DNA of 32,871 nt from CAZPLZ01 sp964587525. Lineage in GTDB: Bacteria > Oederibacteriota > CAKKQC01. The DNA lies in contig CAZPLZ010000009.1 in NCBI GenBank assembly GCA_964587525.1, forward strand, positions 1 to 32,871, given 5' to 3'. Positions within the stretch are counted from its first letter, which is position 1, and each line of letters opens with the position of its first letter. Shown here in pieces: positions 18,229-26,064 of the stretch. The position numbers and the translations under genes are program-made. The notes under the pieces are model-generated. The model saw only the letters and a list, made by a program, of their open reading frames with translations. It was not told the origin of the DNA and ran no database searches.

Positions 18229-18234
18229 AGGAGG
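18229..18234 (+). promoter_or_regulatory. Perfect Shine-Dalgarno AGGAGG before the leader ORF
   Basis: AGGAGG lies 7 bases before the ATG at 18242, the optimal spacing. It is the strongest ribosome site in the gap between the DUF2461 and ABC-F genes, and it serves the short ORF rather than the ABC-F gene itself. Confidence 0.7.
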
Positions 18235-18241
18235 ATCACAG

Positions 18242-18343
18242 ATGGCCGTACCGAAAACATACTTCCACTTAAGATTTTTGAAGTTCCTGCTCATTATGCC
18301 TAACGAGAGGACGCTGGTCGGGGGAGTCAGGGTGCTTCCATGA
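18242..18343 (+). CDS. Short upstream ORF (33 codons), candidate leader peptide of the ABC-F gene
   Basis: The product is 33 residues, beginning MAVPKTYFHLRF and ending GGVRVLP. It has a perfect AGGAGG at 7-base spacing, and its TGA overlaps the ATG of the ABC-F gene as ATGA, which implies translational coupling. Antibiotic-resistance ABC-F genes are often controlled by ribosome stalling on such leaders, so a regulatory role is plausible inference. A second, weaker ORF of 16 codons (18117-18167, MTSLWSIEV...) precedes it. Between them AGAGGT (18160-18165) can pair with ACCTCT (18185-18190). The opening MAVPK resembles ribosomal protein L32, but nothing after it does, so I do not call it rpmF. 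Confidence 0.4.
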   Translation: MAVPKTYFHLRFLKFLLIMPNERTLVGGVRVLP

Positions 18344-19833
18344 TTTCCGTCCGGGATGTCGCGCTGAGCTTCGGCGGACAGGTCTTGTTTGAGAAGGCCT
18401 CCTGGCAGATCAACGATGGTGATCGATTCGCCCTCGTGGGACCCAACGGCTCAGGGAAGTCGACGTTGTTCCGGATGATCCTCGGGGAGATCGAGCCTGA
18501 CCGTGGCAAAGTTCAGGTCAAGAAGGGGATCACGCTGGGATACCTTCCCCAGGAGAACGCGCCGCTGTCAGAGCGGACGGTCCTGGCGGAGACCCTTGCG
18601 GAATCTGATTCCGAAGATGGGAGGCTCGTGGCCCAGGCCAAAGCCATCCTGATGGGGCTTGGATTCAAGGTCGCGGACTTTGAGAAACCCTTGCGGGAAT
18701 TGAGCGGGGGATGGGCGATGCGGGTCGCCATGGCCAGGCTGCTGCTCCGGGAGCCGGATGTTCTTCTGCTCGACGAGCCGACCAATCATCTGGATCTCTG
18801 GTCGTTGCTGTGGTTCCGGGATTATCTCCTCGAGTATCGAGGGACCGTTGTGGTGATCTCCCACGATCGGGCGTTTATCAATAGGATTTGCCGGGCGGTG
18901 GTCAGTATTCAGGAGAGCGATCTTAAGATATATGACGGCGATTACGAGTATTTCGTTGAACAGCGTGCCGCGGAACGGAATCGGCTGGAAAGTTCATACC
19001 GGCTGGAGCAGAAGAAGATCGCCCAGATGCAGGAGTTCATCAACCGGAACCGCGCGCGGCTTTCAACCGCCAAGCGGGCACAGAGCATGATCAAGCGGCT
19101 CGAGAAGCTTGAGCGTATCGAATTGCCGCAGCAGGCCAAGTACGTCGATATTCAATTGCCGCAACCGGTCCGAAGCGGGAAGGAGGTCATCACCCTCAAG
19201 AACTTGCACAAGTCGTATGGAAAAGTTCCGGTCTTCCGAGGGTTGAATTTCATGGTGCAGCGCGGGTTTCGCATGGCGCTGGTCGGGCCCAACGGTGCGG
19301 GAAAGTCCACCCTGCTGAAGATTCTCGCGGGTGTTCTTTCCTTCGAGGGCGGGGAGCGGTCTCTGGGTTATAACGTCACGGTTGGATACCATTCTCAGCA
19401 CCGGGCGGAGACGCTGGACCCCGAGAGGACGGTTCTGGATGAAGCCATGGCTGGGGACAAACAGAACCTCCCTCAACTGGTGCGGAATGTTCTGGGCTCG
19501 TTCCTGTTTTCGGGCGATACCGTGTTTAAAAAAGTTAAAGTACTGAGCGGCGGTGAGAAGAGCCGGCTCTCACTGGTGAAGATTCTTCTCAACCCGCCAA
19601 ATTTCCTTCTGTTGGATGAGCCGACCACTCATTTGGATATGGAAAGCGTCGAGGCGCTCCTCGCAGCGTTAAAGGCCTATGAAGGTTCACTGGCTTTCAT
19701 CAGTCACGATGAGCACTTCATCAACACCCTGGTGCAGCAAGTCGTCTATTTGAATGAAGGGTCGGTAACGGTGTACCCGGGAAATTTCGAGCTATTTCAA
19801 TGGCGGCTGAGGGGGAAAGAACTTCAGCGATGA
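18340..19833 (+). CDS. ABC-F family ATPase
   Basis: This 497-residue protein has two nucleotide-binding domains and no membrane segments. Domain 1 has Walker A GPNGSGKST (34-42), signature LSGGWAMRVAMARLL (121 on) and LLLDEPTNHLD; domain 2 has GPNGAGKST (316-324), LSGGEKSRLSL (402 on) and LLLDEPTTHLD. The inter-domain linker (about 205-275) is basic and coiled-coil-like, as in the ribosome-binding P-site tRNA interaction motif of EttA/Uup/YheS relatives. It is shorter than Uup (about 635) and EttA (about 555), with no C-terminal extension. ABC-F proteins act on the ribosome, relieving stalled translation or antibiotic block; which applies here cannot be told. Its ATG overlaps the stop of a short leader-like ORF. 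Confidence 0.92.
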   Translation: MISVRDVALSFGGQVLFEKASWQINDGDRFALVGPNGSGKSTLFRMILGEIEPDRGKVQVKKGITLGYLPQENAPLSERTVLAETLAESDSEDGRLVAQAKAILMGLGFKVADFEKPLRELSGGWAMRVAMARLLLREPDVLLLDEPTNHLDLWSLLWFRDYLLEYRGTVVVISHDRAFINRICRAVVSIQESDLKIYDGDYEYFVEQRAAERNRLESSYRLEQKKIAQMQEFINRNRARLSTAKRAQSMIKRLEKLERIELPQQAKYVDIQLPQPVRSGKEVITLKNLHKSYGKVPVFRGLNFMVQRGFRMALVGPNGAGKSTLLKILAGVLSFEGGERSLGYNVTVGYHSQHRAETLDPERTVLDEAMAGDKQNLPQLVRNVLGSFLFSGDTVFKKVKVLSGGEKSRLSLVKILLNPPNFLLLDEPTTHLDMESVEALLAALKAYEGSLAFISHDEHFINTLVQQVVYLNEGSVTVYPGNFELFQWRLRGKELQR

Positions 19834-19970
19834 CAGATTCACGTAGGTGGAAGCTGCGGCCAGGGCGAAGGCTGGCGCGGATATCTGAACCAGCTGGAGT
19901 AAGTCACCAACGTCGCTCGCAATCGATGTTGAATCGAGGTCGGTGTGCTACCCTCACTGATGGAGGTTTA

Positions 19971-20000
19971 TTGATGGGTTCTGTAGAGAGAATTTATATT
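19971..20000 (+). promoter_or_regulatory. Candidate sigma-70-type promoter before the dipeptidase gene
   Basis: TTGATG (19971-19976) and TTATAT (19994-19999) are spaced by 17 bases, with predicted start near 20006, 27 bases before the dipeptidase ATG. This would be the natural head of the catabolic series. It conflicts with use of the small ORF starting at 19974, since that ORF's Shine-Dalgarno would not be transcribed. Confidence 0.35.
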
Positions 20001-20039
20001 GTTGACATGGGGTCTGGTGATCGAGGGGCACCATGTTGA
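19974..20039 (+). CDS. Possible 21-codon leader ORF overlapping the dipeptidase start
   Basis: The ATG has a GGAGG (19962-19966) at the optimal 7-base distance. The peptide MGSVERIYIVDMGSGDRGAPC ends inside the first codons of the dipeptidase gene in another frame. Nothing in the peptide is recognisable. The rest of the 199-base gap (19834-20032) holds only two AATCGA hexamers 11 bases apart (19921, 19932). It may be a coupling leader or chance. Confidence 0.25.
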   Translation: MGSVERIYIVDMGSGDRGAPC

Positions 20040-21136
20040 TCGTTGACGGTCATCTCGATCTGGCCTGGAACGCGCTGCAGTGGAACCGTGACCTGGAGCG
20101 GCCCATCAGCGAACTGAGGGCTCAGCCTGGCTTGGAGATCATGACGGTGTCGGGGCAGAGACCGCGTGGCCACGCCACGCCCACGGTGGCGCTTCCGGAA
20201 ATGCGTCGGGGGCGGATCGCCCTGTGCTTCGCCACGCTGCTGGCTCGCTCCACTGGCCGCCCGACACCTCATATTGACTTTTCTTCTCCTGGCCAAGCGT
20301 ATGGCGTGGCACGGGGACAGCTGGGATATTACCGGGCCCTGGAGCGGAAAGGGCATGTTCGCATCATTACTGATCTTGAGGGTCTCAGAGCGCATATGGC
20401 TCAGTGGGCATCGTGGGATGCGGACCATGCCGCCGACACTTCTAAGATCCCGTCGCTCGGCGTGGTCATCAGCATGGAGGGAGCCGACCCTCTCCTCGCG
20501 CCGGAAGAACTTAAAGACTGGTGGCAGGCCGGGCTACGCCTGTTGGGGCCGGCTCACTATGGTCCAGGGCGGTACGCGGGAGGAACCGGGACAGAAGAGG
20601 GCCTGACGGAGATCGGATCCCGCCTGCTGGTGGAGATGCAGCGATGCAAGGTGACATTGGATGTCACCCACCTGTCTGACCAGGCTTTCTGGCAGGCCCT
20701 GGATCGGTACCAGGGCCCGGTTCTGGCCAGCCACAACAACTGCCGAGCTCTGGTGTCCCATCAGCGGCAATTTAGCGATGAGCAATTGAAGGCCGTGATT
20801 GTGCGAGACGGTGTGATCGGCGCGGTCTGTGACGCCTGGATGCTGAAGCCGGGCGGCAGCCCTGGTGAGGTGTCCAATGAAGGGGTGCGCCTTGCCCATG
20901 TGGTGGACCACATTGATCATGTGTGCCAGCTGGCCGGCAGCAGCAGGCATGCGGCGATTGGGTCCGATCTGGATGGAGGTTTCGGGCGGGAACAATGCCC
21001 CCAGGACCTGGATACGATCGCTGACTTGCAGAAAATTGGAACGCTCCTCACGGACCGGGGCTACAGCCAGGATGATGTTGCGGCCATTCTGCATGGGAAC
21101 TGGCTGCGCCTGTTGGAGCAATCGTTAGCCAGGTGA
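20033..21136 (+). CDS. Membrane dipeptidase / renal dipeptidase-like, peptidase family M19
   Basis: This is a 367-residue amidohydrolase-fold zinc enzyme. Family residues seen: H7 and D9 in DGHLDLAWN at the N-terminus, the bridging E149 in SMEGADPL, LDVTHLSDQAFW with a metal His, and SHNNCRAL with the second His. No signal peptide is present, so it is cytosolic as in many bacterial M19 enzymes. M19 enzymes hydrolyse dipeptides, commonly tolerating a D-residue at the C-terminal side. GAGGGG-like GAGGGG sits 4 bases before the ATG. The stop overlaps the start of a D-threonine-aldolase-like gene by one base (TGATG), which suggests a joint pathway in which D-amino acids released from dipeptides are used next. 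Confidence 0.92.
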   Translation: MLIVDGHLDLAWNALQWNRDLERPISELRAQPGLEIMTVSGQRPRGHATPTVALPEMRRGRIALCFATLLARSTGRPTPHIDFSSPGQAYGVARGQLGYYRALERKGHVRIITDLEGLRAHMAQWASWDADHAADTSKIPSLGVVISMEGADPLLAPEELKDWWQAGLRLLGPAHYGPGRYAGGTGTEEGLTEIGSRLLVEMQRCKVTLDVTHLSDQAFWQALDRYQGPVLASHNNCRALVSHQRQFSDEQLKAVIVRDGVIGAVCDAWMLKPGGSPGEVSNEGVRLAHVVDHIDHVCQLAGSSRHAAIGSDLDGGFGREQCPQDLDTIADLQKIGTLLTDRGYSQDDVAAILHGNWLRLLEQSLAR

Positions 21137-22194
21137 TGCGCAACCTGAAGGTTTCCGATCTGGACACACCGGTCGCCATCGTGGATATGGATCTCCTGGA
21201 AAGGAATATTGCCGGACTTCAGGCCTACCTCTCCCGGCATCGCATCGCCAACCGGCCCCATATCAAGACGCACAAAATCCCTGAAGTGGCGAGGATGCAG
21301 CTGGGTGCGGGCGCGGTCGGCATCACCTGCCAGAAACTGGGCGAGGCCGAGGTCATGGCGGATGCGGGCATCCAGGATATCTTCTTGCCCTATAACATCC
21401 TCGGCGAGGCGAAGCTGTCCCGGCTCATCAAGCTGTCTGAACGAGTGCGGATGAGTGTCACGGCGGATTCCGCGGAGACGATCCAGGGCCTCGCGGCAGC
21501 AGCAGGCCGCAGGGGCCTGACGCTCCCCGTGCAGGTGGAGTTCGACACCGGGCTGGGGCGCTGCGGCGTGCAGACGCCGGAAGAGGCAAGAGGTTTGGCC
21601 AGGATGATCGCCAAGGCTTCCAGTCTGCGCTTTGCCGGCTTGATGACCTACCCGCACAATGAGCGGACGGATACATTTGTCCAGGAAGCCAAGGCCCTGC
21701 TCAGCGAGGATGGTCTCCCGTTGGATCAGGTGAGCCTCGGCTGCACGGCCTCCATGTGGCAGGCGCACACCCGGATGGGAGTCACCGAGTACCGTGCCGG
21801 GATGTATATCTATGGCGATCGTGGCACCATCAGCCATGGCGCGATGCGGGTGGAGGAATGTTCCTTGCGGGTGCTCACGACGGTGGTCAGCCGCCCCACC
21901 GCCGACCGGGGTATTCTGGACGCCGGCAGCAAGACCTTGTCCTCTGATCTGGTGGGGCTGGACGGGTACGGGATGATTCTTGAATATCCAGAGGCGCACA
22001 TCGCGCGGCTCTCCGAGGAGCATGGGCACACGGATTTTTCCCGGTGTCAGCGCAAACCCAAGATCGGCGAGCGGGTCAGTGTCATCCCGAATCACTGCTG
22101 CGTGGTGAACAACCTGTTTAACCAGATTGTGGCGGTGCGCAAGGACCGGGTCGAGGTCGTCTGGCCGGTGGCGGCCCGTGGCGCGGTGCAGTAG
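21136..22194 (+). CDS. D-threonine aldolase / alanine-racemase-fold PLP enzyme (DSD1-like)
   Basis: This 352-residue fold-type III PLP protein opens with LDTPVAIVDMDLLERNI and has NRPHIKTHK, where K44 is the likely PLP lysine, followed by GITCQKLGEAEVM. The C-terminal beta domain holds VIPNHCCVVNN, the His/Cys metal-site region of the D-threonine aldolase/D-serine dehydratase group. Such enzymes cleave D-3-hydroxy-amino acids to glycine plus aldehyde, or dehydrate D-serine, with a divalent metal; the exact reaction is not decided by the motifs. The ATG overlaps the dipeptidase TGA; a GTG one codon earlier is an alternative start. Paired with the M19 enzyme, it suggests salvage of D-amino-acid dipeptides. 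Confidence 0.88.
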   Translation: MRNLKVSDLDTPVAIVDMDLLERNIAGLQAYLSRHRIANRPHIKTHKIPEVARMQLGAGAVGITCQKLGEAEVMADAGIQDIFLPYNILGEAKLSRLIKLSERVRMSVTADSAETIQGLAAAAGRRGLTLPVQVEFDTGLGRCGVQTPEEARGLARMIAKASSLRFAGLMTYPHNERTDTFVQEAKALLSEDGLPLDQVSLGCTASMWQAHTRMGVTEYRAGMYIYGDRGTISHGAMRVEECSLRVLTTVVSRPTADRGILDAGSKTLSSDLVGLDGYGMILEYPEAHIARLSEEHGHTDFSRCQRKPKIGERVSVIPNHCCVVNNLFNQIVAVRKDRVEVVWPVAARGAVQ

Positions 22195-22300
22195 CGTATC
22201 ACGCCCTCCGGCTGGCCTTGACCGGGGAAACTGCGGGATGTGAGGCGCATGTCGTATCGCAAGACGCTTGAATAATAGGTATCGTAATGGTTCCTTTGAA

Positions 22301-24394
22301 ATGCTATTAGAAACATTAAAGTTTCTCGGGTTGTTCCTTGTGGCAACTTCCGTGGGTGCCGAACGGAACGAATTTCTCATGGGGCCTTATGTGAATTACG
22401 TCACGCCCCATTCGGCCCGGATCCTCTGGGTCGCGGGCCCCAAGGCGGCTCTCGGACGGGTGATCTGTTCCAGCGGTGAATTCCGACGTGAGGTGGAAGC
22501 GTCCACGGCGGGCTTCACCGGCCGGGACGAGCAATTGCACGTGGCGGTCTTCGAAGACCTGGATCACTCAACCTTGTATCACTATGAAGTTCGTGGTGGC
22601 AGAACTATACGGCGCGGAACGTTCCATACGGCCCCGCCACGGGGCGCCCGCGACACCCCGTTTCGGTTCATTGTCTATGGGGACACCCGGACCTATCCGG
22701 AGCGCCATCTGTCCGTGTCGCGTGCCATGGCTAAGGAGGAACAAGTCTGGTTCGTGGTTCTCAGCGGCGACCTGGTGTCCAACGGCGACAAGTGGAATCA
22801 ATGGGAGGAGCAATTTTTCACGCCGGCCCAGGCGTTTTTGAAGCGCACGGCCTTCTGGCCGGTGCGGGGAAACCATGAGGGATCGGGAGTCCTTTACCGG
22901 CAGCTCTTCGATCTTCCTGGAAACGAGCTTTGGTACAGTTTTGATTACGGGAACCTTCACTATGTGATTCTGGATTCCGAAGCTGGAGCAGAAGAGCGCG
23001 AGGGAATGATCCAGTGGCTGGAAGGTGACCTGGCTGAGAATGACGCCGACTGGACGTTCGTGTCCTACCACAAGCCGACATACAATATCGGAGGGCACGC
23101 CAGCAAGTGGGGGGCGGAAGATGTCCTCCCTATCCTTGAAAAGCACGAGGTGGATGTGGTCATCACCGGGCACTCCCATCTCTACGAGCGATTCAAGCCC
23201 ATCGGTCCGGAAGGAAAAAAGCCTGTGATCCACATCGTGAGTGGGGGCGGAGGCGCTCCCAGTTATGAGGTCCGGCCGAGCTCCTTGCTGGAGGGGGGGA
23301 TCGGCTACTCGGGGCTCCACTACTGCTACTTCCAGATCGATGGCAGTACGCTGCGCATGACGGTGAAGAAGCCGGACGGCTCCGTGCTGGACCGGATGAA
23401 GCTGGTCAAGAAATCCGGCAAGTATCAGAAGAAGGTGATGCGCAAGACGAGCGACGCCGTTGTGGCGAGAATGGCCGCGCATATGTTGCAGGGCGTGGCC
23501 GCCGATTTTAGGGAAACACCATCCGCCGGGTCCTGGTCGTGGGTCAGTTTGCCCCTGAAGGGCTTTCCACCCGATACGAAAGTCGGAGTGGCCTCCCATC
23601 CTAAGACGAAGGGATGGCGGGTGGACGAAGACAAGATTGAACGCACTGACGAAGGTGTGCGTTTTCGTGTAAAGGTGCCTGACAACCTCAAGATGAGCGG
23701 GGACAAGCTGGAGCCGCCGTTCCGGGTCGTCTTCAGGCTGACGCATCATGGCCGTGTTTCCGAGGCCGCAACGGGCCCCCTGTCCCTTGCTGAAGCGTCG
23801 CTGCGGCGGATGCTGCCCGCGCCTGAACCGGTTGAAGTGGGCCGGGCGCCCGGCCGGGTGGTTATTGACGCGGATATTTCCGAATGGGACAAGATCCATC
23901 CACTTCCCAAGAAGGACGGGAGTCCCAGTTCGTTTCGTTTTTCCTGGGATGCCAACGGGCTCTACGGGCTGGCGCTCCTCGAGGATGCCGAGATCGTTCC
24001 GGACCCGAAAGCCCCCTGGCGTGCCGATAGTGTCCACCTCTTTGTCGAAAAGGACTTTAAGAGAAGCCTGAAGGAGGAGAAGAATCCCAACGCTTCTATT
24101 ATCATCTTCAGTCCGGGAACGGAGGGCGAACAAGGCGCGGCCGCGGTGGTGTGCTGGGAGGCCGGCAAGGAGAAGAAGCCGGCCATTTCAGTGCTTTGGA
24201 AAAAGACCGACCGTGGGTACCTCATGGAGTTTCACCTGCCAGCGGACATGCTGGCGCCGGCCCGCATGGAGGGGGGGACGGTGATGGGTTTCAACTTCGC
24301 TCATGGTGACAATGGAAACATCAAGGAATGTTTCCAATCCGAATGGGAGTGGCACTCGCCTTTCTGTTGGGGGGCAATTCGTCTGACGGAATAG
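22301..24394 (+). CDS. Secreted purple-acid-phosphatase-like metallophosphoesterase with CBM9-like C-terminal domain
   Basis: This is a 697-residue protein. I take the ATG that yields a signal peptide (1-20, ending TSVGA); a TTG 33 bases upstream would add a polar leader. Residues about 25-115 form a fibronectin/PAP N-terminal domain. The metallophosphoesterase domain has GDTR (D128), SGDLV (D157), GNHE (N191, H192), SYHKP (H257) and GHSHLYER (H291, H293), a complete two-metal set. After a linker domain, residues about 535-690 contain VIDADISEWDKI and WDANGLYGLALLEDAE, typical of the CBM9-like domain in extracytoplasmic glycan-related proteins. It likely cleaves phosphoesters outside the cytoplasm; substrate unknown. 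The next gene follows after 8 bases. Confidence 0.87.
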   Translation: MLLETLKFLGLFLVATSVGAERNEFLMGPYVNYVTPHSARILWVAGPKAALGRVICSSGEFRREVEASTAGFTGRDEQLHVAVFEDLDHSTLYHYEVRGGRTIRRGTFHTAPPRGARDTPFRFIVYGDTRTYPERHLSVSRAMAKEEQVWFVVLSGDLVSNGDKWNQWEEQFFTPAQAFLKRTAFWPVRGNHEGSGVLYRQLFDLPGNELWYSFDYGNLHYVILDSEAGAEEREGMIQWLEGDLAENDADWTFVSYHKPTYNIGGHASKWGAEDVLPILEKHEVDVVITGHSHLYERFKPIGPEGKKPVIHIVSGGGGAPSYEVRPSSLLEGGIGYSGLHYCYFQIDGSTLRMTVKKPDGSVLDRMKLVKKSGKYQKKVMRKTSDAVVARMAAHMLQGVAADFRETPSAGSWSWVSLPLKGFPPDTKVGVASHPKTKGWRVDEDKIERTDEGVRFRVKVPDNLKMSGDKLEPPFRVVFRLTHHGRVSEAATGPLSLAEASLRRMLPAPEPVEVGRAPGRVVIDADISEWDKIHPLPKKDGSPSSFRFSWDANGLYGLALLEDAEIVPDPKAPWRADSVHLFVEKDFKRSLKEEKNPNASIIIFSPGTEGEQGAAAVVCWEAGKEKKPAISVLWKKTDRGYLMEFHLPADMLAPARMEGGTVMGFNFAHGDNGNIKECFQSEWEWHSPFCWGAIRLTE

Positions 24395-24402
24395 GGTGAA
24401 TC

Positions 24403-25332
24403 ATGAAGCAATCGGTTGAGGCGTCGCTGCGGACATTTACCGGCGCCGATGAGCACGTCGTCGTGGACCTGTGGAATGCCACCTACACGCGGGATCCGAT
24501 CTCAGCCAAGCGGTTCAAGCGCCAGACGCTCGGTGACCCTAACTTTTCACCCGAGGGCTGCTGGCTGGTGGAAGTTGATGGGAAAGTCGCGGGGTTTGCC
24601 GTGGCGGTGGCGCCCGGCGTTCAGCACGTGTTCGCCCGGCCTGCCGGGGTGGGACGCATCACGGCGCTGGGGGTGCTGCCGTCACACCAGCGCCGCGGAC
24701 TGGGGACCATCTTGCTTGAGCGTGCGCTGAGCTTTCTTAAAGAACGGGACTGTCGCCGGGTCGTGGTGGCTGCGCATGAATATTACGTCGCTGGGATAGA
24801 CCGGGATGCCTATCCTGGCGGGCTGGCGTTTCTTACGTCGAAGGGATTTGCCGAGGTGGGAGACGCGGTGGCGATGGGGCGCATGTTGTACGATCTGGAC
24901 TGGCCCCAGAAGGTTCGGGAGGGCGAAGCCGCCCTAAGCCGGGAAGGGGTGGTGGTGAAGTATGTCGAGCCGCAGGACCGTGAGGTCGTGAAGGGATTTT
25001 TCCAGGCCGAGTTTGCCACCTGGGTGGAGTTCTACCAGCGCAAACTGGATGACGGGGACGAGCTGGATGACATCGTCATCGCCAAGCGGGGAGATCAGGT
25101 CTTGGGGTACTGCCAGCGGCTGGAGGCGGACCATGTCGGCCCGTTCGGGGTGGCCGAGGCCTGGCGCAACCGAGGGATCGGCGGCGTCATGCTGTACCGG
25201 CTGCTGGAACGGATGCAACAGAAGGGCTACCGGTTCGCCTGGTTCGGCGAAACCGGCCGGGCGCAGCCGTATTACGAGCGCGCGGGGTTCAAGCTGACGA
25301 GGCGGTACGCCGTGATGGCAAAGGAACTTTAG
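24403..25332 (+). CDS. Tandem GNAT-fold N-acetyltransferase
   Basis: This 309-residue protein has two GNAT domains. The first (about 5-160) shows VGRITALGVLPSHQRRGLGTILL, with the acetyl-CoA loop QRRGLG. The second (about 185-309) shows GPFGVAEAWRNRGIGGVML, with RNRGIG, followed by FAWFGETGRAQPYYERAGF. Both acyl-CoA loops are intact, so neither half is an obvious dead domain. Acceptor substrate is unknown. The gene follows the phosphoesterase by 8 bases and precedes a PIG-L-like gene by 6. That places an acetyltransferase next to a family that includes amino-sugar deacetylases, a suggestive but unproven pairing. Confidence 0.87.
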   Translation: MKQSVEASLRTFTGADEHVVVDLWNATYTRDPISAKRFKRQTLGDPNFSPEGCWLVEVDGKVAGFAVAVAPGVQHVFARPAGVGRITALGVLPSHQRRGLGTILLERALSFLKERDCRRVVVAAHEYYVAGIDRDAYPGGLAFLTSKGFAEVGDAVAMGRMLYDLDWPQKVREGEAALSREGVVVKYVEPQDREVVKGFFQAEFATWVEFYQRKLDDGDELDDIVIAKRGDQVLGYCQRLEADHVGPFGVAEAWRNRGIGGVMLYRLLERMQQKGYRFAWFGETGRAQPYYERAGFKLTRRYAVMAKEL

Positions 25333-25338
25333 GTCCTG

Positions 25339-26064
25339 ATGGCGGAGGGGAAACGAGGCATGAGTGAATATGTTCCAAGTCTGCTGGCTGTCGGCGCGCA
25401 CACGGGGGATGTCGAGGTCACGATGGGGGCGATCATAGCTGTGCACACGAACGCCGGCGCCAAGGCGACGATCTGCCACCTCACGCTTGGCGAGGGGGGA
25501 CACCGGACGAAGAGCCCCGAAGCGTACGCTCCGCAAAGAAGGAAAGAGGCGGAGGCCTCGGCCAGGATCCTCGGCGCCGATCTGGTCGTTTTTCCGTATG
25601 TGGACCTGGGGTTTTCCGGAGGTCCGGAAGTGGTCCAGAAGCTCGTCGAATTGATCCGGCAGTGCCGGCCGGAGGTGGTGCTCGGCCACTGGCCCGGAAG
25701 TTTTCACGAAGGTCACTCCCATGCCGCCACGTGCACACTACAGGCTGTGGCGAGGGCGGCCGATGCCCGCCTGAAGACGGACGCGCCGCCGCATCGCGTC
25801 CGGACGGTCTATTGCCCGGAGAACTGGGAGGATCCCTTTCACTTCGTGCCGGAGTTCTATGTGGATGTCTCCGCGGTCATGGACATCTGGGAGCGCTCGT
25901 GCCGGGAGCACGAACTTTTCCGGGGCGGGGCCTCTCCGTTCAGGTATCTGGATTATTACAAAGGCGCGATGGCCAGCCACGGCGCGGTGGCCGGATGCGC
26001 CTATGCGGTCGCCATCGCCGCCCCGCCCGTCTTTGCCCCGCGCCTGGTCAAGCATCTCCCTTGA
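25339..26064 (+). CDS. PIG-L/LmbE-family deacetylase-like protein
   Basis: This 241-residue protein has the PIG-L/LmbE motif changed to AHTGDVE (20-26), where the family has AHPDDxE. The zinc ligands H21 and D24 remain, and a third His is present in HEGHSHA. The catalytic base Asp of the classical motif is replaced by G23. Family members remove acetyl groups from N-acetylglucosaminyl substrates. The change may mean a different mechanism or a subfamily with another reaction. TICHLTLGEGG is otherwise typical. The first ATG is annotated; a second at 25360 (MSEYVPS) is equally possible. Its stop overlaps the TTG start of the oxidoreductase gene by four bases. Confidence 0.85.
   Translation: MAEGKRGMSEYVPSLLAVGAHTGDVEVTMGAIIAVHTNAGAKATICHLTLGEGGHRTKSPEAYAPQRRKEAEASARILGADLVVFPYVDLGFSGGPEVVQKLVELIRQCRPEVVLGHWPGSFHEGHSHAATCTLQAVARAADARLKTDAPPHRVRTVYCPENWEDPFHFVPEFYVDVSAVMDIWERSCREHELFRGGASPFRYLDYYKGAMASHGAVAGCAYAVAIAAPPVFAPRLVKHLP

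Noticed and set aside
18242..18343. Ribosomal protein L32 (rpmF) suggested by a strong Shine-Dalgarno and MAVPK start
   Set aside because: The residues after MAVPK do not match L32: no basic KRR region or zinc-finger cysteines, and only 33 codons.
22568..24133. Long reverse-strand open frame of 521 codons opposite the metallophosphoesterase gene
   Set aside because: The forward frame has full family motifs, and the reverse translation is rich in His, Arg, Pro and Gly without any domain, as expected from the antisense of GC-rich codons.
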